NCBI RefSeq assembly: GCF_003063645.1
Contig: NZ_NESJ01000001.1
Span: forward strand, 124,001-188,000
Reading direction: 5' to 3'
DNA length: 64,000 bases
DNA from: Limnohabitans sp. 2KL-51
Lineage (GTDB): Bacteria; Pseudomonadota; Gammaproteobacteria; Burkholderiales; Burkholderiaceae_C
In this document: one piece after another, positions 57,999-64,000 of the stretch
How the letters are laid out: each line of letters opens with the position of its first letter
How positions within the stretch are numbered: the stretch's first letter is position 1
Translations under genes and position numbers: made by a program
Notes under the pieces: generated by a model
What the model saw: the letters and a program-made list of their open reading frames with translations, nothing else
Told to the model about the DNA's origin: nothing
Databases searched by the model: none

Positions 57999-59342
57999 AT
58001 GAAGCTCTTGGATGGCTCATCTCCTACGCATGTTCTTGCGCAGTGGGCAGTTGATTCGAAGTGGGCTGATGTGGATGCGGCCACCCAATCCTCGGCGGCT
58101 TCATCATGGATGAATTGGTTCGCTTGTGCCTTAGGTGGCGCAGGTGATCCCGCCTTGGACAGGCTGCTCTTGGCGCTAGCGCCCTTCGGCCGCGGCGATG
58201 CGCCACTGATCGGCCGCGCTGAAAAGTTTGACCCTGCAAACATAGCATTGCTTCATGCTTTTTCTTCGAACATCCTTGACTACGACGACACGCATTGGCC
58301 GACAGGAATTCATCCTGCGGGCACGGTGGCATCGGCCCTGGTGGCCTGGGCCAGTCAGACGGTCGTGAGCGGTCAGGATTTCTTGCATGCGTTCTTGTTG
58401 GGTATGGAGGTGGAGTGCCGAATCGGTCTGGCCGTCTCGCCTGGCCACTACGAACGGGGTTGGCACATCACGGCCACTTGCGGCGTCTTCGGCGCTGCAG
58501 TAGCTGTGGGACACCTGATGCGACTGAGCCCCCTGCAAATGGCTTGGGCGATGGGTCATGCGGCCACACAGTCGAGCGGCTTGGTGGCCAGTCTGGGCAG
58601 CATGGCCAAAAGCTTGAACATTGCCCATGCGGCACGCAACGGCTTGGTGTCAGCGCAGCTTGCAAGGCATGGCATCACGGCCAACGACCGGGTGCTGGAG
58701 GCGCGTTTCGGATTCTCCGAGGTCATGGGGTCACGACCGATGGATGCGGGCCTGTGCGAAGGCTTGGGACAACATTGGGTAGCGACACACAATACGTTCA
58801 AGCCCTACCCGTGCGGCTTTTTGTTGCACCCCACACTGGACGCCTGCCTGAGCTTGGCCGACGACCCGATCCATGCTGGGGATGAAATTGAACACATCCT
58901 GGTCACGGTTCATCCCTTGTCGCAAATACGCGCAGATCGACCCCGCCCGGCGGATGGACTTGAATCCAAGCTCAGCCTTCAGCATGCTGTGGCCGTGGCC
59001 ATGACCTGGGGGCAAGCCGGTGTGCGCGCCTTTACAGACGCCGCTGTGAATGATCTGGCTGTGCACGACTGCCGTCAAAAGGTCAAGATCGTGGCAGACG
59101 AACGCCTGCGCACGGAAGAAGCGCGGGTGGTCATTCACCTGCACAGCGGGCGTGTGATCACCCGTGAGATGCTGGGGACACCTGCACCCATAACCCCTGA
59201 GGCACTGGAGCGCAAGTTTCGCGAGCTCGCCGCTTGGGGGGCGCCGCATTGCAACGCCGACGAACTGTTGGAGGCCCTGGGCCGATTTCCTCAAATGGCC
59301 AATGCCGCTGACCTGATCGCCGTGACCACGCCGCAATCCTGA
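57999..59342 (+). CDS. MmgE/PrpD family protein (copy 2)
   Basis: 447 residues, same fold as copy 1 at 46552: ILDYDDTHWPTGIHPAGT matches the family DD..H active-site region, FKPYPCGFLLHPTLDACL aligns with the FKPWPACRHVHPAIECAL of copy 1. It begins 43 bp after the Bug gene if the ATG 57999 is used; an in-frame TTG at 57945 would overlap it. Dehydratase or epimerase function is inferred from the family; the substrate is unknown. Confidence 0.83.
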   Translation: MKLLDGSSPTHVLAQWAVDSKWADVDAATQSSAASSWMNWFACALGGAGDPALDRLLLALAPFGRGDAPLIGRAEKFDPANIALLHAFSSNILDYDDTHWPTGIHPAGTVASALVAWASQTVVSGQDFLHAFLLGMEVECRIGLAVSPGHYERGWHITATCGVFGAAVAVGHLMRLSPLQMAWAMGHAATQSSGLVASLGSMAKSLNIAHAARNGLVSAQLARHGITANDRVLEARFGFSEVMGSRPMDAGLCEGLGQHWVATHNTFKPYPCGFLLHPTLDACLSLADDPIHAGDEIEHILVTVHPLSQIRADRPRPADGLESKLSLQHAVAVAMTWGQAGVRAFTDAAVNDLAVHDCRQKVKIVADERLRTEEARVVIHLHSGRVITREMLGTPAPITPEALERKFRELAAWGAPHCNADELLEALGRFPQMANAADLIAVTTPQS

Positions 59343-59379
59343 TGGCGTCCCTTTTTAATCACTCGAACCCCGCAAAAAA

Positions 59380-60174
59380 ATGAACCTCCATCTTCAAAAC
59401 AAGCACATCCTCATCACGGGCGGGAGCAAGGGCATTGGGTTGGCATGCGCCGGCGCATTTTTACAAGAGGGCGCGCATGTGACCTTGGTGGCGCGAAATT
59501 CCGACACCTTGGTAGCGGCGCAACAAGAGCTGAGTCTGACAGCACCCGCAGGCTGCAAAATTCATGTGGTGTCAGCAGATCTGACACAAGCTGACGCTGC
59601 CCTGGCCGCACTTGCTGAGGCAGAAGGCTTTGGGGGTCCGATCGATGTGCTGGTCAATTCGGCCGGCGCTGCCAAAAAGACGTCAGCCGCAGACCTGAAA
59701 CCGCAGGACTGGCAAAACGCGATGCAGTCTAAGTTTTTCAGTTACATCAATATGATGGACCCCGTTATCAAAAAAATGGCGGCGCGTGGGCAGGGCGCCA
59801 TCGTGAATGTTGTTGGCAACGGCGGCAAGGTGGCCAGCCCTGTGCACCTGCCGGGCGGTGCAGCCAACGCCGCCTTGATGTTGGCAACCGCTGGTCTGGC
59901 GAACGCGTATGCCTGGCAAGGCGTTCGGGTCAATGCGGTCAATCCCGGTAGCACTTTCACTCAGCGGTTGGAAACCGCCATAGCGGCAGACGCCAAGAGT
60001 CGGCTTATATCGCCCGAGACGGCACTGTCGCAACTCACCGAAAAGCTGCCCATGGGGCGGATTGCCCAACCAGCGGAGGTTGCGGCTGCGGTCGTATTTT
60101 TGGCGTCCAGCCAAGCGAGTTACATCACCGGTGCCAATTTGTCGATGGATGGCGCGTTGGTGCCTTTGATCTGA
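59380..60174 (+). CDS. SDR-fold protein lacking the catalytic tetrad (copy 2)
   Basis: 264 residues. TGGSKGIG (13-20) and VLVNSAGA are intact, but the catalytic Ser, Tyr and Lys are G146, G159 and N163 (LPGGAANAAL). The first 30 residues are nearly identical to copy 1 at 48796 (MNLHLQNKH vs MNLELEHKQ). It starts 37 bp after the MmgE/PrpD stop. Role unknown; a non-redox use of the NAD(P) fold is possible. Confidence 0.85.
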   Translation: MNLHLQNKHILITGGSKGIGLACAGAFLQEGAHVTLVARNSDTLVAAQQELSLTAPAGCKIHVVSADLTQADAALAALAEAEGFGGPIDVLVNSAGAAKKTSAADLKPQDWQNAMQSKFFSYINMMDPVIKKMAARGQGAIVNVVGNGGKVASPVHLPGGAANAALMLATAGLANAYAWQGVRVNAVNPGSTFTQRLETAIAADAKSRLISPETALSQLTEKLPMGRIAQPAEVAAAVVFLASSQASYITGANLSMDGALVPLI

Positions 60175-60282
60175 GCGCACCTGTTTTGGCGGCGCCATTT
60201 CTTGCCATCGACTTGCCCGGTTGGTTATACCAGCGCGCTGGCCTTCAGCGGGTTCAGCCAAGCCCCCATAAAGGAGATCCGT

Positions 60283-61047
60283 ATGTACGAACATTTGATT
60301 GTCAAAGAACAAGACCGCTGGGTTGAAGTTCATTTGAACCGGCCCCAAGTTCGGCATGCCCTGTCTCGCGCCCTGATGCGCGAGATCACTACCGTGGCGC
60401 GGGCCCTGAGCGATCGCACGGACATCGACGTGGTTATCCTCACGGGCGATACGCGGTGTTTTTCTGCGGGTGCCGATTTGAACGATGCGCAAGCCTGGGC
60501 CGACGATAGCTTGTCTACTGTTCAGCGGCGCGACATTGCGGGCACGGGTTTTCGAATGTGCAAGGCTTGGGAAGAAATGCCACAGATCACCATCGCCGCC
60601 ATCGAAGGCTATGCCGTGGGCGGCGGGCTGGCGCTGTCATTGGCCTGCGACTGGCGTGTGCTGGCGCAAGACGCCTTTGTGTCCTTGCCCGAAATCGCCT
60701 TGGGCATTCCGCTCACCTGGGGCACCATCCCTCGTTTGGTCAACCTGCTGGGCCCAGCCAAAGCCAAACGCTTGACCATCTTGTGCGAACGCGTGCCTGC
60801 GCCTGAAGCCCTGAGCCTTGGGCTGGTCGACTACACCTGTGACAAAGGCCAAGCCTTGTTCCGCGCACAAGCCCTGGCCGCGCAAACCCTGGCCCAACCC
60901 GCAGCCACCGTGCGCATGAGCAAAGAGTCGGTCAACGCCGCCGCCACAGCCCTGAACCACGCATCGTCCTACATGGCACACGACCAGATTGCGCTGGCAG
61001 CATCCAGCCCCGAGTCACGCGCAGCGCGGGGTCAGGCTTTGCGTTGA
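60283..61047 (+). CDS. Crotonase-fold protein with one catalytic Glu
   Basis: 254 residues. FSAGADLND and VGGGLALSL form the oxyanion hole; the first Glu position is A117 while E137 (SLPEIALGIP) is kept. Enzymes with only the second Glu are often isomerases. An AAGGAG Shine-Dalgarno 7 bases upstream supports ATG 60283 over the frame open to 60202. It completes the second PrpD-SDR-crotonase triad. Confidence 0.87.
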   Translation: MYEHLIVKEQDRWVEVHLNRPQVRHALSRALMREITTVARALSDRTDIDVVILTGDTRCFSAGADLNDAQAWADDSLSTVQRRDIAGTGFRMCKAWEEMPQITIAAIEGYAVGGGLALSLACDWRVLAQDAFVSLPEIALGIPLTWGTIPRLVNLLGPAKAKRLTILCERVPAPEALSLGLVDYTCDKGQALFRAQALAAQTLAQPAATVRMSKESVNAAATALNHASSYMAHDQIALAASSPESRAARGQALR

Positions 61048-61250
61048 AGCTTGCAAGTCATCCTCTCACAGGCTGAGATGGGGCTGTGCCTTTGTAGGGC
61101 CAATCAGCCGACCATTCGGTGTGTACATTCCACTCCGAGCGGTCAAAGCGCTGGCGTCGAGTCCCATGGCACCTGCTGTCACTTATATGCACGTATGCCG
61201 ATGGGTGTTTGGTGCAAAATTGGCTTTTTTGATTCCAGGCAAACAACACC

Positions 61251-61664
61251 ATGCAACCATTCCACTTGGCTTTTCCCGTCACCTCTTTGGCAAAGGCCAG
61301 AGCGTTTTATGGTGATCTTTTGGGGTGCTCAGAAGGCCGCTCCAGTGAGGACTGGATCGACTTCAATTTTTATGGCCACCAAATCGTGGCGCACCTGAGC
61401 CCCTCAGAGGCGGGTCACCACAACACCAGCGCGGTGGATGGCGACAACGTGCCTGTGCGGCACTTTGGTCTGGTGATGGAGATGGGTCAGTGGGAGGCCA
61501 TGGCCGAGAGGCTCAAAAAAGCGGAGACTCAATTTGTCATTGAGCCCCACATTCGGTTCAAGGGTCAAGTGGGCGAACAGGCCACCATGTTCTTTTTGGA
61601 CCCTTGCGGCAATGCGGTTGAATTCAAGGCGTTTGCCAACCCCGAGAGCCTTTTCGCCAAGTAA
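61251..61664 (+). CDS. VOC (glyoxalase/bleomycin-resistance) family protein
   Basis: 137 residues with two beta-alpha-beta-beta-beta units: FHLAFPVTSLAKARAFYGDLLG and HFGLVMEMGQWEAM. His near residue 5, His in RHFGL and Glu in CGNAVEFKAF suit a metal site. Members include glyoxalases, dioxygenases and methylmalonyl-CoA epimerase. The 203-bp gap upstream contains no gene I can support. Confidence 0.82.
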   Translation: MQPFHLAFPVTSLAKARAFYGDLLGCSEGRSSEDWIDFNFYGHQIVAHLSPSEAGHHNTSAVDGDNVPVRHFGLVMEMGQWEAMAERLKKAETQFVIEPHIRFKGQVGEQATMFFLDPCGNAVEFKAFANPESLFAK

Positions 61665-61679
61665 ACCTCAGCGCCTTTT

Positions 61680-62729
61680 TCAGGGTTTCAACGACTGCAT
61701 CACCCGTGCGATGCAGTCGTTTGTTTTGGCGGCGTCAATCCACCGTATGATGCACACCAATTGCAGCTCGGGATCGACCCAGGTGATGGACGAGCCCGCG
61801 CCGATGGCAAACCAGGACGTGCGCGGTGCATCTTTGAACAGCGCGCCATCTTTGTTGAGCCAAATCAGGTAGCCGTAGTAGGGTGCGATGTCGCAGGGCT
61901 GCTGCATCCTATGCAGCCATTGCTTTGACAAAATTTGTTGGCCCTTGAATTGGCCTTGACCCATGAGCATCAGGCCAATGAGCGCTTGGTCCATGGCCGA
62001 GATGGACACGCCGCCACCCCAGTGGCTGCCGCCCGGCACCGACATCATGCGTTGGCCATTGACCTCGGTCCAGCCTTGCTCGTAGCCCACCCATTGAAAC
62101 GGGTCCGAACACCCCAGAGGTTGTCGGAAAAATTCTTCAAACACTTCCGGCAGTGGACGCTTGAACAAGTGCAACAAGGCCAATGACAGTTGGTTGATGC
62201 GAACGTCGTTGTACTCAAATCGGGAACCCGGCTCGCCCAGCGGTCTGGCATCGCCTTTGATGCCGTCGGCTTGCCCGGTTTGGTAGGGCAGCCAGCGGTA
62301 GCGGTCGACCTGTTCAGGAATGCCCAAGCAGGTGCCTTCCCATTCGCTGGTTTGCTGCAGCAAATGGTGCCAAGTGATGCGCGACAAGCGATCGCCCTCA
62401 AAGCCAATGCCAGGGCATTGTTGAACCACGGGGGAGTGGACGTCTTTCAACAACCCTTGGTCAAACGCCAGACCGGCCAGTAAGGCCAGGTAGGTTTTGG
62501 CCACACTGAAAGTCAGGTCGGCCTTGTGGGGTTCGCCCCATTGGGCCAGCAACTGGTGCTGATGAAACAAAACACCCGACACAGGCCCACGCCCATGGAC
62601 CGGGCCATACAAGCGGTTGTAGGGTAGTGGGTCCACATCGTGGATGCCCCATGGCGGTGAGGTGTCACGCGACCAAGGTGTTTCGCACGATTGGATGAAT
62701 TCCAGGGTTGATTCAAGTGAGGGGGTCAT
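61680..62729 (-). CDS. Serine hydrolase of the beta-lactamase/PBP4-like class
   Basis: 349 residues. S75-V-A-K78 is the SxxK nucleophile and F-E-Y173-N-D the second motif; a long central domain contains GGSHWGGGVSISAMD and the last block GAGSSITWVDP may stand for the KTG element. There is no signal peptide, so a cytosolic esterase or amidase is more likely than a lactamase. ATG 62729 is preferred to a TTG six bases earlier. It is convergent to the VOC gene and 39 bp downstream of the acyl-CoA dehydrogenase. Confidence 0.82.
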   Translation of the reverse strand: MTPSLESTLEFIQSCETPWSRDTSPPWGIHDVDPLPYNRLYGPVHGRGPVSGVLFHQHQLLAQWGEPHKADLTFSVAKTYLALLAGLAFDQGLLKDVHSPVVQQCPGIGFEGDRLSRITWHHLLQQTSEWEGTCLGIPEQVDRYRWLPYQTGQADGIKGDARPLGEPGSRFEYNDVRINQLSLALLHLFKRPLPEVFEEFFRQPLGCSDPFQWVGYEQGWTEVNGQRMMSVPGGSHWGGGVSISAMDQALIGLMLMGQGQFKGQQILSKQWLHRMQQPCDIAPYYGYLIWLNKDGALFKDAPRTSWFAIGAGSSITWVDPELQLVCIIRWIDAAKTNDCIARVMQSLKP

Positions 62730-62768
62730 GTGCAAGCTCGCATCAATGAAGGGAGAAGTTTGGGGCTG

Positions 62769-63956
62769 TTAAGCCAGCGCTGCTTTGGCAGCCTGCTGTG
62801 ATTTGTAAACCAGTTTGCGGGCCATGCTCCAGCGGTGCACTTCGCTCGGGCCATCGTAAATCCGGAAGGCGCGCATGTCCATGAAGATGCGCATCACGGG
62901 CGTCTCGGCTGTCACGCCCTGACCGCCAAGAATTTGCACACACCGGTCCACCACGCGCCACTCGGCTTCGGAGCAGGCCACTTTGGCACGGCTCGATTCA
63001 AAGCCACCTTTTTGGCCTTGGTCGAGCAGCCAGGCGGTGTGCCAGATGTGCAGGCGGGCGGTGTGCAGGTCGATGTCGTTGTCGGCCAGCATGAAGCCCA
63101 CACCTTCGTGCTCGGCCAGCGGTTTGCCAAAAGCATGGCGGCGGCTGGCGTAGTCGAGCGCGATGTCGTGCGCGCGCCGCGCCTGCCCCAGCCAGCGCAT
63201 GCAGTGCGTCAGGCGTGCTGGTGCCAGCCTAATTTGTGCGTAGCGAAAGCCCTGGCCCACTTCGCCCAACACATCAGTGGAAGGCACGCGCACATTGTCG
63301 AAGCGCAGTACACCATGGCCGCCGGTGAAGCAGTTGTCCATGGCGTCCATGCTGCGCTCCAGCGTGATGCCCGCTTTGTCCATGTCGGTCAAAAACATGG
63401 TGGCCGTGCCGTCTTCCATGCGCGCCATGACGATGACGTAATCCGCGCCGTTGGCCCCGGTGATGAACCATTTGCGGCCATTGATCAGGTAGTCGTCGCC
63501 GTCGCGCACAGCGGTGGTTTTGAGCATGGACGGGTCAGCGCCCGCGCCGGGGTCGGGCTCGGTCATGGCAAAGCACGAGCGCGTGAGGCCCGCCACTTGC
63601 GGGCGCAGCCATCGCTCTTTTTGCTCGGGGGTGGCCACTTCTTCCATCAGGTGGATGTTGCCTTCGTCGGGGGCATGGATGTTGAGTGCCGTGGGCCCCA
63701 GGTTGGAGTAACCGGCTTCTTCAAAGACCAGCGCTTTGGCCATGTGGCTCAGGCCCAAGCCGCCCATCTCAATCGAGGCGTGTGGGGTCAGCAAGCCGGC
63801 AGCCCGTGCACGGGCCACCAGCTCGTGGCGCAGGTCTTCGGATGGGCCGTGCAGGCCGTGGCGCGGGTCGCCCTCCAGCGGGATGACTTGCTCTGCAATG
63901 AACTGCCGCGTGCGCTCACGCAAGGCCGCAATGTCCGGTGGGATGTCGAAGTTCAT
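62769..63956 (-). CDS. Acyl-CoA dehydrogenase, ACAD10/11-like
   Basis: 395 residues. FAD-binding CFAMTEPDPGAGADP and KWFITGANGADYV, central beta domain, and C-terminal helices with ILGGQGVTAETPV. The catalytic base position reads YDGPSEVHR, Asp instead of the usual Glu, as in the ACAD10/11 branch. It introduces the 2,3 double bond in an acyl-CoA. The ATG overlaps the end of an upstream frame as ATGA. Confidence 0.93.
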   Translation of the reverse strand: MNFDIPPDIAALRERTRQFIAEQVIPLEGDPRHGLHGPSEDLRHELVARARAAGLLTPHASIEMGGLGLSHMAKALVFEEAGYSNLGPTALNIHAPDEGNIHLMEEVATPEQKERWLRPQVAGLTRSCFAMTEPDPGAGADPSMLKTTAVRDGDDYLINGRKWFITGANGADYVIVMARMEDGTATMFLTDMDKAGITLERSMDAMDNCFTGGHGVLRFDNVRVPSTDVLGEVGQGFRYAQIRLAPARLTHCMRWLGQARRAHDIALDYASRRHAFGKPLAEHEGVGFMLADNDIDLHTARLHIWHTAWLLDQGQKGGFESSRAKVACSEAEWRVVDRCVQILGGQGVTAETPVMRIFMDMRAFRIYDGPSEVHRWSMARKLVYKSQQAAKAALA

Positions 63957-64000
63957 GGTCGAGTTTTCTCAAATCGTTGAACAGGGTTTCTTTGGTTCAT
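63953..64000 (-). CDS. C-terminal end of an upstream coupled gene (partial)
   Basis: The 15 codons before a TGA at 63955-63953 are open to the window edge (MNQRNPVQRFEKTRP) and overlap the dehydrogenase start as ATGA. That layout suggests a cotranscribed gene beginning outside the window. ACAD10/11-like genes often follow a phosphotransferase gene, but 15 residues cannot show this. Confidence 0.45.
   Translation of the reverse strand: MNQRNPVQRFEKTRP

Noticed and set aside
61048-61250. Small gene in the gap before the VOC protein
   Set aside because: Short frames exist but none has a start with a ribosome-binding site or a recognisable composition.
1-64000. CRISPR arrays, insertion sequences, tRNA genes, prophage integrase sites
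   Set aside because: No regularly spaced repeats, transposase motifs or tRNA cloverleaf/T-loop sequences were noticed on reading either strand. XerC here is the housekeeping recombinase, not a phage integrase.

Overview
This window is a chromosomal segment of a betaproteobacterium, most likely a member of the Burkholderiales and probably a Comamonadaceae such as Limnohabitans, Rhodoferax or a relative. The assignment rests on several things. GC content is high. The gene order is ispE-lolB-TPR-mutM-mutY and dapF-DUF484-xerC-COG0523-dksA. The murE product carries a meso-diaminopimelate motif. A Bug-type (TTT) solute-binding protein and a class A RNase P RNA are present. The genus is an inference from gene content; no 16S or tRNA gene was seen.

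Positions 1-9,600 hold housekeeping and envelope genes: partial ispE, lolB, a TPR protein, the base-excision pair mutM-mutY, a metallo-beta-lactamase-fold protein with a reduced metal site, two lipoproteins, glmU, a Phd/PIN toxin-antitoxin pair and an Lrp regulator. Positions 9,700-18,600 hold glmS, a DUF4143 ATPase behind an AT-rich inverted repeat, a SET-domain protein, a VF530 protein, a FAD-dependent oxidoreductase, cysK, rnpB with its terminator, a cysteine-free IscR-like regulator and an S4/RsuA-like protein that lacks the catalytic Asp. Positions 18,600-25,460 hold a Nudix-MBL fusion, dapF-DUF484-xerC, a COG0523 GTPase with a duplicated His-rich segment, and a DksA with a histone-H1-like N-terminal tail and a degenerate zinc finger.

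Positions 25,670-44,231 are a complete division and cell wall (dcw) cluster read on the plus strand: mraZ-rsmH-ftsL-ftsI-murE-murF-mraY-murD-ftsW-murG-murC-ddl-ftsQ-ftsA-ftsZ-lpxC. Most junctions overlap as ATGA or GTGA. Four AGTG repeats at exact 10-bp spacing upstream of mraZ form the expected MraZ operator.

Positions 44,370-63,956 are accessory and catabolic. An EamA exporter and an amidase come first. They are followed by a nine-gene minus-strand operon (55,098 down to 46,552): CoA-transferase, crotonase, an SsuABC/TauABC-like ABC transporter, a PuuE-like deacetylase-fold hydrolase, SDR, enoyl-CoA hydratase and MmgE/PrpD. A divergent GntR gene faces it across a promoter (TTGCAA-17-TATAAA) overlapped by a perfect 14-bp palindrome. 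Beyond pyrF, a plus-strand set (Bug binding protein, MmgE/PrpD, SDR, crotonase, VOC protein) repeats the same MmgE/PrpD + SDR + crotonase triad. Both SDRs have lost the Ser/Tyr/Lys catalytic residues in the same way (Gly/Gly/Asn). I know of no described pathway with this composition, and this paired system is the best candidate for something undescribed. A serine hydrolase and an acyl-CoA dehydrogenase close the window, with the last codons of a coupled upstream gene at its edge.
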